From NCBI GenBank assembly GCA_033557685.1, contig JAWQRN010000019.1, positions 1-52,448 on the forward strand: a stretch of 52,448 nt of DNA. The letters run 5' to 3'. This document shows, in pieces, positions 11,917-23,166 of this stretch (position 1 is the stretch's first letter; each line of letters starts with the position of its first letter). The position numbers were made by a program, and so were the translations under genes. The notes beneath the pieces are model-generated. The model was not told where the DNA came from, did no database searches, and worked only from the letters and a program-made list of their open reading frames with translations. The DNA comes from Sperchopsis tessellata (Eukaryota > Arthropoda > Insecta > Coleoptera > Hydrophilidae).

Positions 11917-12434
11917 GTTTTAAGATTCTACACTCTCAAAGAAACCGATTATTAAACACTAAGTAAATTAAAACTATAAATCTAAATTATTTTAGCACTA
12001 AGTTTTTTTTTAAATCATTGTTCTAAGCATTCTATATTGTAGTTTTGCAAATGTCGCCTGCCGAATGTATTTTTTTCTTTAAATGAATACTATTTTAAAT
12101 ATTAGCAACAATTGTGTGCCAAAGAATTAAACTAAATTAAAGTATTCAAATATTTGACTCAGTGTAATTAGAGGTTACTTCGTAAAAGGTCGAACTGTCC
12201 CCAAAATCAATACATGACTAATTATTCCCTCAAGTATTAATAGAGCTTCAATTAAGCATAAAAAATTCCTATCGGAATGTTTACTGTAATAATTTTCGTT
12301 ATGTCAGCATATGTTTCCAAATCCATATTTGAATGCTAAACACGAACTTCACTAAAACCGAAATAGCAATTTTAAGCCTGATGTGCCCGCGACTAACTTT
12401 TATAATATATATTTGTACTGGCAAGAGTAATTTA

Positions 12435-12442
<8 letters not shown>
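11917..12442. other. No gene recognised
   Basis: AT-rich non-coding sequence with short A or T runs. Nothing can be assigned. Confidence 0.5.

Positions 12443-12469
<27 letters not shown>
12443..12469. repeat. (TA)n microsatellite
   Basis: A run of A on the left merges into an uninterrupted TA repeat of about 13 units. Confidence 0.95.
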
Positions 12470-12473
<4 letters not shown>

Positions 12474-12479
12474 ATAATA

Positions 12480-12665
12480 CAAAAAAAATTCTAGCTAGTC
12501 TACCATAATGCGGAGAAGTTTCATTTTGTCGAAACCAAAGATATTGAGGAAGCTGCCTTTTTTCTTTATGAGTAGAAATAATTTGATAGTTTAAAACTTC
12601 CAAGTACTTTGCTCCGGTCAAACTACCATCATTAAAAATGCAACCTAACCATTCCTTTTCTGGGC
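12480..12665 (-). pseudogene. Tc1/mariner-superfamily DDE transposase fragment
   Basis: The - strand reads GCIFNDGSLTGAKYLEVLNY and then LPQYLWFRQNETSPHYGRLA. This matches the arrangement F-x-G-x-L-T-G-x-x-Y-L-x-x-L ... WFQQDGAPPHY seen around the second catalytic aspartate of a group of insect DDE transposases. Here the aspartate of QQD is replaced by asparagine (RQN), so the copy is inactive even apart from truncation. The fragment is only about 60 residues long and ends at the TA microsatellite. A mariner C-terminal fragment follows on the opposite strand. Confidence 0.6.
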
Positions 12666-12779
12666 GTTGATATGGGTTCCATGCAAGAAGTTAGAATTGT
12701 TGATATTTTGTATATTGTCTCGAAACGTGTCAGCTATTGCACAATAAAGCAACTTAAATATATACTGGGGTTTCCTTTG

Positions 12780-12948
12780 ACAATATCTTATATTATTATT
12801 CCCCATATTCACGAGATCTGGCTCCCTATAACAACAAGCTCATCCCTCAAGTGAAAATAGTTTTAAACATCATAAGTTTTCTTCTGATGAAGAGGAAACT
12901 ATGAAGAGCTGGCTTGCACAGATTTTTGAATTAAGTTTCGTGTTTAAT
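12780..12948 (+). pseudogene. Mariner transposase C-terminal fragment
   Basis: One frame gives PYSRDLAPYNNKLIPQVK, which aligns with the mariner block YSPDLAPSDYHLF around the third catalytic aspartate; that residue is asparagine here. After a frame change the sequence reads KHHKFSSDEEETMKSWLAQI, the usual mariner continuation (K-x-F-x-S-D-E-E ... W-x-A). Only the last third of the protein is visible, and frameshifts show it is dead. It may be unrelated to the antisense DDE fragment at 12480-12665. Confidence 0.6.
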
Positions 12949-12969
12949 TGCTAGATATGACCAACAAAC

Positions 12970-13345
12970 GAGAATACTGAATCCAATTTCCAGTTTTCAG
13001 ATTAACTTTAAGTCTATCGGCAAGAAACTAATCTTCCAAACCGCTGAGTTCAATTCTTGTCCTATCCATCAAACCATCAGCAGACATCCGAAAAACAGCA
13101 GTAGTGTCAACAACATACATGTCCAGTTCCATATTCGCACACTCCGATAGATCATTGATTTAAATATTGAATAGTAACAGACGAATAATTGAACGCTGAT
13201 GGTTGGCCGCAGATCATCAACAAGATCCGATCGGAAAGCATCTATCATACATAGTGTTTGTTGCCACGCCGATAGTAGTAAGCCACTCCAGAATCAAGCC
13301 CTTACCACCAAGTCTCTCCAATTTAGCCAAAAGTAAGTTTTGATA
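12970..13345 (-). pseudogene. LINE reverse transcriptase fragment (jockey/I-like)
   Basis: Reading leftwards, LERLGGKGLILEWLTTIG (about 13325-13269) matches the RT block LExxGVRGxxLxWLxSYL. After frame changes, INDLSECANMELDMYVVDTT then MSADGLMDRTRIELSGLED and ADRLKVNLKTGNW (about 13150-12980) match the block from INDL to the catalytic YADD and beyond. The catalytic box is YVVD, so its first aspartate is lost. The 5' endonuclease and the 3' end are missing. Confidence 0.65.
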
Positions 13346-15317
13346 CCTTCATAAAAACTCCTCTTCGATCTAAACGAGGTGTATGCAAAATTTATTTCAG
13401 CACAATTTTATTTATGCATGGTCTGAAATAAAAATCCAAACTATTTTACAATGGCGAATACAGAATAATAAACAGTAAAAACAAAACACATTGTATGTAG
13501 TTATAGCGTAAATAATTCAACGGCAATATAGTAGCTCTTATTGAGGAATTGATTATTCAACATATAAAATGGTTATAGATATAATAGAATAGATAACAAT
13601 AATTATCGAAGCAACAAAGCGAATATAAATTAATTTATAATTTTAGTTGGTTCTGTATTTATTTTCTTTCTTAATGTAAAATTTGGCAAATTATTATACA
13701 ACTGTCTCATTAGGTTTTAACAAACATATTATATCATTAATTTCTTCTGATAGATGCATTAAATGATCCTTAGAAATACACAGGGAAACATATTTTGACA
13801 CTTGAGTTGTATAGCGATCGAAGTTTGAAATATTTATTTACATATTTCATGCATGAACGACTCTAAATATAAAATTTCTTGAATTGGCATTCGAAGTCGA
13901 AGATAATAAATTAATGAAGGCTTAATAAATAGCTTGTGTAACTTAAAATTTCACTTTTTTGCTATATGGATCAAAAGCGATATTACGGAGCCACGACTAT
14001 AAAAAATAACACTCCTTCAACTAAGTTGTAATTTTCTAAAAACTTTTATCTTTCTTATTTTAAATCAAATATATATACACTGATTTATACACTGCTAACT
14101 ACACCGATAACAATTTTGTTACAAACTGGTAAATTGTTTCAATCTTTGTTGTTTGCTTGAATGTAAAATATTTATATAAATATATATATTGCACAAGGTT
14201 TGACAGTTTATGAAAGTACATATGTTATTGAAGAATAAGAGCAAAACCTGTCAGCATGAAATGTATCAAATGTGTTGCTGACAATGTCTGATTACTTCAG
14301 ATTATGACCCGTTGAAAAATGAGTGTACATATCTCGGCGAATTTTCATATTACTGTTTGTTTTTGATACAGTAACTCGTAACGAAATAAGCAAATTGTAG
14401 ATTATATTATGTTCAACATATATATTGTAAAGTTCAAAGGGACATACCATAGGATGTGGCAGAAATTCAAGTATCTATAGATCGAGGTGGCAATTACCGC
14501 AAGTTTTAACTAAGCTTTAAATATTATTTAGCCTAACAACGCTATCATATATAAATTACACCGTGGTATTATTACATAACTCCAAGAATTTATGAACTAA
14601 AAACCAAAATACATAATTTAAAATCATTCTTATAAACTTTTAATAATATCAAGTTAGTCTGGGGTGCTTCTGCATCAAATATAATTAATTGAATTCACCC
14701 CTTTAGTTAATGAAAACCCATCAAATTAAAAACGGGTTTCATTGCTTTTTTTCCTTATTAATTCTGATGAATGGCATCCTCAACCGAGCTCATTCCGATG
14801 ACAATGCCCTCTGCTATCGACATAAACTGAGAGTCGCTTTGAGTTGGATGTGCCTCCTCCACCCGTCTCTTCATAACAATATTAGAGGAGCATGGCTGAG
14901 AATTGCTGTGTTACCGGGGGGTTCAGGCTGGCCAATTCCCGCTTTGGGAAGTCATCAGACGAGCATAAACTGGAAAGCAGCAACTCAATTTCACATTTGT
15001 TAGATATCCGGAAGTCATATGTTCAGAGTAAACTAGCTCCAACGACGTTTTATAAAATACGTGTCTCCATTTTTATTTGTCATCACCAGTAAAAAGCATA
15101 CTTTTGCATCCGTGTTGTCGCACTTCAATCAAATTGGAATTCGTTGAATATCAAGTGGCGGTTTTAAAATTCGTTGATGGGCGGGATGTGTAAAATGAAA
15201 ATTAAGTGGCTGAATGAAAAATTGGAAAATGAGGCCGTATTGAAATTGCTGATAATGCTGTAAATAAAGGAAAATAAAACATTATTTGTTTTCGCGAAAT
15301 ATGAATTAGGGATTATC

Positions 15318-15349
<32 letters not shown>

Positions 15350-15489
15350 TTACTTCTTTACTGACTGATTTTTATAAAATCTCTTACTAGGAACTCGGTA
15401 TAAATTGGGTCCTATTTGTAAGGAAATCGATATATACTAACTCAAAACGTTCTTGGAGGGAGATTTTCATTGATACGCACGACGAAAGA
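13346..15489. other. No gene recognised; one (TA)n microsatellite at 15317-15345
   Basis: Mostly AT-rich. A GC-richer patch at about 14710-15090 contains two overlapping short open frames (97 and 66 residues) with no recognisable domain. The uninterrupted TA repeat at 15317-15345 is clear. Nothing else can be supported. Confidence 0.5.
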
Positions 15490-15575
15490 ATATCCAATCC
15501 AACAATAATAATAGAAAATCTCAATACATATTTTAGTACACTAGCTGACTTGATCACTAACAAAGTTATTAGCTA
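15490..15575 (+). pseudogene. Possible LINE fragment (endonuclease-RT linker)
   Basis: The frame reads SNPTIIIENLNTYFSTLADL followed by ITNKVI. This resembles the NP-x-x-IANxFNxYFSTIADxLTxKI stretch that lies between endonuclease and RT in CR1/jockey-type LINEs. It is too short for a firm assignment. Confidence 0.3.
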
Positions 15576-15599
15576 CTTTGACGCACTCAAGGGGTAAAT

Positions 15600-18565
15600 G
15601 TATGTCAACAAACTTACCAACATGGCTGAGGTAAAACTTGTGTCTTCTATTGAGTGGCGGCGCTTGGTTAGGTTACGGTACTCCGCTGAGGGAAACATTG
15701 AGCCCCTTTTACCGCACCCTTCTACTTAGTCATCATGTTATCATGCCACTTCATTGCTAAGAATCTGGCAGATAAAGTAAAATTTTGACAAATTATAGCT
15801 TTATCCATTCGGCTGATATTCTTAGACTTATTAATTTCTTTACATATAATTGAATGGAAGATAGCCAATTGTTGAAGAAATAATCCATCAGATCCTAATT
15901 ATATTGGTCATTTACACATATTTATAAACCAACGAAAATTTTGGAAACAATTTTTTTTTGTTATTATCTATCTGAAGGACTTAAAACGCTCTCTCATAAC
16001 GGAAATTAGAATTTCTAACCCTTTAAAATAAACCTATATTTTTAACTTTCACTATATTCGATTTTACTTCTTGAGTAAGATAGTTAAAGTCCTTTATTAT
16101 ATGATGGTGTTCTATACAAGAGCACTTAATGTTTTCAAAATAATCTCTTAATTGTATTACTACTCAGTGGGGTTACGAATGAAAAGTATGTAAATAGAGA
16201 ATAAATTTGGTTTTGGTTGGGTTTTTGATTCTTCTTCATGGTTTTATAATTTTGATATAATTTTTGTTAATAATTATATGAACATCCTTATACCTAAATC
16301 GAACCACTGTCAAGGCTTTGATTATTGCAGTCCATCTTATCGGGCACAATCGTTTGAGATTCCGTAAAGGAAGTGATCTATTAACATTGGCATTAAAAAT
16401 ACTGTAGATATACTCCAGTGTGTCAAAAAAGTAGTAAATTCACTTTGCGCTTTCTTCTAACTGCAACGTTAGGGGCTGGAATCCGTTGTAAACACCTGCA
16501 AGAACACTTGCGCGATCGTAGGCTTGTCCCCTGCAGTTGTTTAGAATAATATCGTGTTTTTAAAAAAAAAAAAAATAGTACTATCTTTTAGTTCATAGTA
16601 ACAGACAAGCAAATCAGGAACAATTGTTTTACAGTCAAGTCAACTGGATTTTCCTTCTGCTCAACGATAATTTGAAGTTACCGGAAAACAATATTGATCA
16701 ACTTTGATAATATTTAGAGTGTCAAGTATAATTGAAAGAGGCGAAACTTATTTGAGCTCATCCAGGAAACACGCTCCGGAATGAAATTAATGAGCTTGAT
16801 TTACATACCGTGGCTTAAGTATTTGATTTTTCCTTCAGGTCTTTCTATGAGCCCCATATCAAAGAAAAAAAGTTGTCTCCTTTCACTTCCAGCTGGTTCT
16901 GGGTAACGGCTAAATGTCAAACGGTTCATAATAACATCAATTCAGTTTCGGAGATTAGCAGAATCAGGTCATTTGAAGCTTTACCTCTGCATTAGATTTA
17001 ATTGAGTAGCAGTAATCACTACAAGAACGTCTCACACTAGTTTTTTCCGCAGGTAAAGAGTCGCTCGGTCGACGTAGCGTACACTATATTTTGAATTATT
17101 TATTCTTGATTTTTCTTTGCTTTTAATATAGTGTCCTCGATCACTTAGATATTTTTCCTTAGCTACAGTACGAAAACTTTCCTTTATTTCTATCTCTTCA
17201 GCTGATTCGTCTTGAAATAGAACTTCTGAGAGTGTAGCAGATGATCCTGGACGTTAATACCATTGCGATCATTGAATTAACTTGCTGTTGAAAAGTGGCA
17301 AATGAGGGTTCATTGTTGGATGGTAAAGTAAAAACATTGGCATCAAGTGAAACTGTTTCAAGATTAATGTTAATCATTCTGAAGATCCACTAGTGTCATT
17401 TTACAAAAAACCCGCTAATTAAGTTTATTGTCATAAATAATCTCTACAGATGTTTGACAAATGGATACAAACAAAATAAACACAAAGTGTTATTAAAAGT
17501 CACAATATAAACATAATGAAAATTAAATAATTTGTTAAATGTAAAAGTATGACACACAAACAGAAGTCAAATTAGAAAATTTACATCACAATAGCGCATG
17601 GTGATCAAAAAAGTTTACAAAAATATGAAAATATACAATATCTACCAAAGAAATGCTCTACACATCCAAAGGAAAGAACTTCGTCAGTAATTGGTCAATA
17701 TATATCATTAACTTAATTTCTTGAATCCATGCTTTGTAGATACCAAAGAAATAGTTTTTGGCAATTTATTAAAAGTTATCTATCTTGAAGATCATATGCA
17801 ATGGTTACAGTCACCTGTGTTAAGTGGATCCACTTCCACTTAAAGAAATGTACATATTAAAAAATTATATGTAACGTCAACTAAGCGTAATAAACAAGCA
17901 ACATCAAACCAGCCAGTATTCTTCACCCCTCAATACAAGTAACAACCAACCTATATTGACTAAGATTAAATTGACCCATTGAAATTGAAAATTAACCAAG
18001 TAAAATGTTCTAAGGCTGCTCAAACCAAAACAATCATAAAATATAGAATAATAATATATGTAGTACAATAAATAACTTCCAAAAATCCCGCAAGCACCAT
18101 CATCGCCGCTCATACTGCTTAGTAAACAAATAATGTCTAAACATCTTCTTAAATATGTTTGTGTCACAGACTTTAACGTCTTACCGAATATCCTGCTACA
18201 AGATTGTATGAAAATATCTGTTTAAAACAAGACGTTCTATTTTTGTTCTTTATTTTGGATTTGATAATATTTATTGTACATAACTTAAGTAAGTACAATT
18301 CATGGGCTCTTTACTTTCCCTACTATAATAGCTAGTTAAGTAATGTATCTAACTTAATGTAGTTCCTAAGATGATACCGTGATCAATCTATTAATCTTCA
18401 AGATACAAAATAAATACAAAATAACTGAAGTTATCTCTGCATGGCGGCCGGACACATTTTTCCTGGGTGGTTCTAGAAAAATATTCTCTGTGGCAGTCAA
18501 TGTTGATTCCGTAAAGGCGCGTTATCTTTGGTGTTGGACAATACATTTCTGTTGAATAGCTCCTC
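15600..18565. other. Long stretch without recognised genes
   Basis: The region is AT-rich with scattered GC-richer pieces (15590-15730, 16440-16550, 17030-17090). An 87-residue open frame at 18167-17904 on the - strand has no recognisable domain. No repeat, RNA gene or element end could be identified. Confidence 0.5.
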
Positions 18566-18569
18566 TCTG

Positions 18570-20075
18570 AGTTTCAGGTGATAGAAACTCTCCCCTTGCC
18601 CTTACATGAATTCCGGAATTATCTCTATTCCCGTTCTCCGTCTGACATCCTCGCTATTTGCAAACCATGGCGCGGTCGTGAACATCCTCAGGAACTTGTA
18701 TTGGGTGGTCTCGATCTTGTTCATCTCAGTGTCACATATGTAGCTCCACACTTGGCATCTATAGGTCAGGGTTGGTCTGATGTAGGTCTATAGATTCTCA
18801 TAGTGTTCTTCAGGCTCATCCTAGATCGCCTGTTGATGCTGGAAATAGAATTGTCGTTGCTATTGCTGCCTTGGTCCTGATATTCTCCTCCTGTTCCTTG
18901 AAGTTGAGTCTGCTGTCAAGTGTCACTCGTAGACACGTGACGACCTTCATTTCTTCAAGTTGATTATCTATTTACATCTGTGGCTGGTAGTTCTCAATGC
19001 GCCATCTCTTCGAAAATAAGGTGTATTCAGTTTTGTCGACGTTGATCTTTCATTTTCCAGGTCTCGAAGAACTTTTCTACTAGATAAGCAGTAGATTGCT
19101 GTGTTATATGTAAAGAGAGTTCTTGGGAAATCATTTATGTACAGTGAAAAAAGGTAGAGCTCAAGGATTTTAATAATATGTATAAGAGGGAAAGTTCATA
19201 CATATTAATTTATAGATGAGTCATCTGTACCATACTATTAAATACCTTCTCAATGTCTAGTAGTACCATTTCTGCATGTCTCCTGATGTTGATGAAGATG
19301 TCACTCTCACAAGCTGCTTCTGTATGGATCTCTTGGCCATAAATCCAAACTGTTCTTCCATCATGATTACCTTCTCCTGGACATGGATCTTGATCATCTT
19401 GAATAGAACTCCCTCGAGGACCTTATTCGGTGATGGTAATAGATCGATGGTCATGTAGCTCTGTGGGAACTTGCTGTCCTTACCGGCCTTCGGTATCGCT
19501 ATAACTCCCGCAGTCTTCCATGCAGTATGAAGTGCTATGGCTTTCCTGGGTAGGTTCTTTAGCAGTGCGTTCTGGTTCTTGTATAGTTCTGGAGCTGATT
19601 GATGGGGTTTACATCCTGTATGAATCCATTGGGAGTAGCCCTGACTGCCCTCTCGTGGTTCGGGTCCTCTTCGCCGTAGGTTGTGTAGTGGATCCTCTCA
19701 AAGTTGTTTGCTAGCGCTTCTGTTTTCTTCTTGCCTGGTGAACCAGTCCGCTTTCTCTATGGAGTGGGAGATGGCGGTCTTCTTCTTCGTTCAGGCATTT
19801 GTGACCTTAAAGGTAATGTTTTCTTGGAGTACCTCTATCCTGGTCTCCGATTGTTCATTTCTTAGCTCGTTGAGTAGTACTCTAACATAGTGGAAAGCGT
19901 AGTTCCTCCTAAGCCAGTCTTCCTCTATCCTGATTCTCTGATGTCTTCTGTGAAGTCTGTTCCTGTCGTGAATGGCGTCATTGATGAAGTCTAGGATTTA
20001 TTCCTTCCTGTACTCTTGTGTTCTCCTTAGGATAGATTCCCGTACTACTTCCTGAATAAGCACCGTGAGTGTGCC
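18570..20075 (-). pseudogene. Jockey-like LINE, degenerate
   Basis: Reading leftwards from about 20070, the linker after the endonuclease appears (NDAIHDRNRLHRRHQRIRIE, then KTEALANNFERIHYTTYGEE). Next comes the RT start VIAIPKAGKDSKFPQSYMTI followed by LLPSPNKVLEGVLFKMI, EEQFGFMAKRSIQKQLVRVT and LLDIEKVFNSM, the counterpart of LDIEKAFDSV. The YADD region is largely lost. Further on, KINVDKTEYTLFSKRWRIE and MKVVTCLRVTLDSRLNFKEQ match the KTxxxLFxxR ... VKYLGVTLDxRLTFKxH block. The remnant MRIYRP and the threonine-arginine-rich tail lead to about 18570. Several frameshifts and stops are present. The R1-like LINE starts immediately to the right on the other strand. Confidence 0.8.
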
Positions 20076-20099
20076 GTTCGCTCGCTCAAGGTGTAGTTT

Positions 20100-21150
20100 G
20101 TACCAAGGATTTATGTGAGTGTATTGTTGGTTTACCGTGCGGTTGGCTCGGGACTATCTGCGCGGTCACCTTATTATATTGGAGGCTGGATAAATAACTG
20201 AGAGCGTAGATGTTACTAGTAGTATACCGCTGGGCTCCGTTTTTGGTTCGACTCTCTGGAATGTGCTCTATGAGTGAGTAAACGTGCTGGTCTTTGCGCA
20301 CGACCTAGCGATAGTGGCAGTGGCGAAAGAGGCGAAGTTTGTCGCGGCAGTGAACAAATCACAGTCACAGATAGAAGATTGGATAGTGGAGCACGGATTT
20401 AGACTAGCTCCGGATAAGACTGAGGCCGAATTATTGACAGGTATAAGGAAGGTAGGCCATATCACTTTTCGGGTTGGTGGGATGACCATGGTTCCCGGAC
20501 CGAGCGCGAGGTATTTGGGCATTTATATATATACATATATAGGAACTTCAGCACCTATATGGCTACCGCTTTGGGAAAATTTATGCCTAACGTAGACGGA
20601 CCAAGGAGCGGATGGAGGCTTCTGAGCTAATGTTATATGGTGCGGAGTTGTGGGTAGGGGCAGACTACAGGTCTCAAAGGAGAATGGCGCATCGCGTGAG
20701 CATCGCGTGCAGGACAGTATCTAGGTTAGCGACATTGGTCGTGGCAGGACTACCACCTATAGTTCTGTTGGTATGAGAGAGGGATGCCATCCATGCGAAC
20801 CACATGACAAGGTGGAGGCGAGAAACCGAATGCTAGACCACTAGCAAGCTGAGTGGGAATGGTCCGAGGAAGGCGCTTGGACAAGGAAACTAATTCCGAA
20901 AATACAAACAAGGCATCATAGGAAGAGAGGAGAACTAATCTACCAATCAAGTATTGAAGGGTCATGGTTGTTTCCGGCAGTACCTACACAGGATTGATAA
21001 GAGGAGGAAATATATACTTACTAAGCGGAGCCGGTCTTGGAAAGCCCTGAGCATACTAATTTCGATTGTCCAAGTTGTTATGGTGAGTGGGAAGCAAGGG
21101 AAGCTGTTATGCATATTATCTTCTTTAGTATTTTCGAAGGGCATGATTTT
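20100..21150 (+). pseudogene. R1-like LINE, C-terminal RT half and zinc knuckle
   Basis: The frame reads IPLGSVFGSTLWNVLYE, matching PQGSVLGPTLWNVLYD of R1-type RTs, at about 20226-20276. Then come FAHDLAIVAVAKEAKFVAAV, EDWIVEHGFRLAPDKTEAEL and VGGMTMVPGPSARYLGIY, a very clear R1 signature. The catalytic FADD box is FAHD (20292-20303), with the first aspartate lost. Beyond a TA-rich insert at 20520-20545, MATALGKFMPNVDGPRSGWR and RRMAHRVSIACRTVSRLA continue the family pattern. At the end, SPEHTNFDCPSCYGEWEAR is the C-terminal cysteine-histidine motif. The N-terminal part and the endonuclease are absent. Confidence 0.85.
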
Positions 21151-22175
21151 TGATTTTGACTGATTATCAGTTAAAGTTTTTGAAGACAGAGTATTTATGG
21201 ATCAGAGATCTCACAATGCTGAACAATTTCACTTGCGTAAAATAAATAGTAGTAATAAGGGATTGAACCCTAAAACAGGCCTATAACACCCAAACATACT
21301 CTCTGTTTTCTTCCTTTAAAAAATAAATTGAATATATTAATTGGAGCTGACGATAAATGAATACAGTTTAGCACACATAGTAACTTCAATAACTGATATA
21401 ATCTGCTATATTCCAGTAATACTATTACGATAGAATTATCGTTATAAATCGAGTGATGATTTCACCCGATACCTTAAGAGGAGCAGTTGAACACCCATGC
21501 GATGGTTAAAACCCGACTATGTATTTGGAAGTATGAAATTTCGATCAAGATGTACTCACCGTTGGACTATATATTTCTAGAATATACTTTAGGGAAGGAA
21601 TATGCCAAGAGGTTCCTGATTTTTATTTTTCTCTACTGGAAATATATCATGAGTGCCTTTAATTCAGAAATAATTTTACCAATTTCTACGGTCTTGATTT
21701 CACTTGGCAGATTATTATGTTTGCACTTTGTATATTGTACATTTTAAAATGTTTTCTAAAGCCCCACTTTCAGTATATTGTAATCAGTAAATAATAATAT
21801 GTGTAAGTATCTTAGTCAAATCTACTCGATATTCTATGACTTAAGGTCACAACTATTTTGTGATGGATTCGTCATGTGCAACGTAATATAACAGCAATAG
21901 TATTTTCGTTCAATATGTTTACTTTTAATGTTACATCACCCTCAAAAAAACAGGTGTGATCTTAAGTCCCAGACAATACCAGTGTACGTAAAAAATACAT
22001 TTCAATAGACTCGATATTTAAAAAATCATAATATCCAATTAATGGTTATATTGGATATTGCTGACCTTTACTCAAGTAACTTGCCTAGGATGGTAATCAT
22101 ATGTGATAGATATCGTATCTAATTTGATGCGTCATACTATAATTCAGGAAACAACTTATTACTAGTATATGTTTT
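21151..22175. other. No gene recognised
   Basis: AT-rich non-coding sequence. An 86-residue open frame at 21487-21747 is hydrophobic and AT-driven, with no recognisable domain. Confidence 0.5.
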
Positions 22176-23166
22176 AAAAAAATTAAAAAATATTGTCGTT
22201 CCACAAAGTTTTTTAAAATAATTGGCGACTTGCAAAACAATTAATTAAAAACTTCAATCCTACATTTTGAGTCAGTTAAGGCAACAACACAACTAACCGG
22301 TGTCTACAGACCTACCAATTGTAGGACGAGGAATTGGCGTTTTGAGTTATAATAGGGTTATTAGGATTAGGTTCATGAATGCAGGATATAATATGACTGG
22401 CGAAGCTAGTGGCATATTTGATGCTGTGAATGTGTTTGTTATGTCGTGTATTAAAAGAACGTCCAGTTTTCCCAATATACTGCGTTCCACACCAACAGAG
22501 CAGGAGATATACCCCACTGCTAGTTTTGAGGTTAAGCCGATCTTTTATTCAGCACCAGCATGCTGTATAGTGCACTACAAGGACGAAAGATGATATTGGC
22601 TACCTCATGAATTGCTCTAAGGTTTTTTGCAATATTACAGGAAACGGGTCCATGGAAGGGGATAGAAACAGAGTTTGGAGAGGGCTGGGGAACTGGATAA
22701 CAAAATATATTGGAGTATGGTTTTTAACTTCCTACGGTAGGCTCTACGAACAATATGTATAAGGTTACCATTCACACGAGCAACTTGCAAAATAGTACCA
22801 AGCTTTAGATGGAAATAACCGAGCGATAAGGGGCTAGAGAAGAGGCGATGAAAAAGAAAATTGAAGAAATGGTTTATGGTTCCTAGACTGGTAAGAATGA
22901 AAAGGTTTACAATGGTCCGTATGGGTCTTTTTACCAAAAATTTCAAACTGAAAATTACTACTGTAATCTTTAGTTAAATTGAGAAAATTCAAGTATCTGT
23001 TGACCTCCAACTCAGAAGTGAAAGTCAAAAGTGAATGAAGGGTATTGATAACACCAAGTACACCCTCCGCAGTACTAACATCGTCACCCACAATGCAGAA
23101 AATATCGTCAACGTATCTTACCCAGAGCTTTATAGACTCAACGTGGATGCTACTCGTACTGAAGAG
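22176..23166 (-). pseudogene. Penelope-like element, left arm of a head-to-head pair
   Basis: Reading leftwards from 23166, STSSIHVESIKLWVRYVDDI carries an intact catalytic YVDD. It is followed by GDDVSTAEGVLGVINTLHS, ELEVNRYLNFLNLTKDY and FEIFGKKTHTDH, then after frame changes by the GIY-YIG region near 22530-22440 and the tail to about 22290. The untranslated end reaches a TTTGTGGAA word followed by an A-rich tail near 22176-22210, which also ends the right arm. It starts inside RT, so it is 5'-truncated. It is the same subfamily as 4195-6290. Confidence 0.82.

Noticed and set aside
14710..15092. Overlapping 97- and 66-residue open frames in a GC-richer patch
   Set aside because: No recognisable domain, no splice or start context, and no support from neighbours.
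17904..18167. 87-residue hydrophobic frame on the - strand
   Set aside because: Its tyrosine- and leucine-rich composition is what AT-rich DNA gives by chance; no motif was seen.
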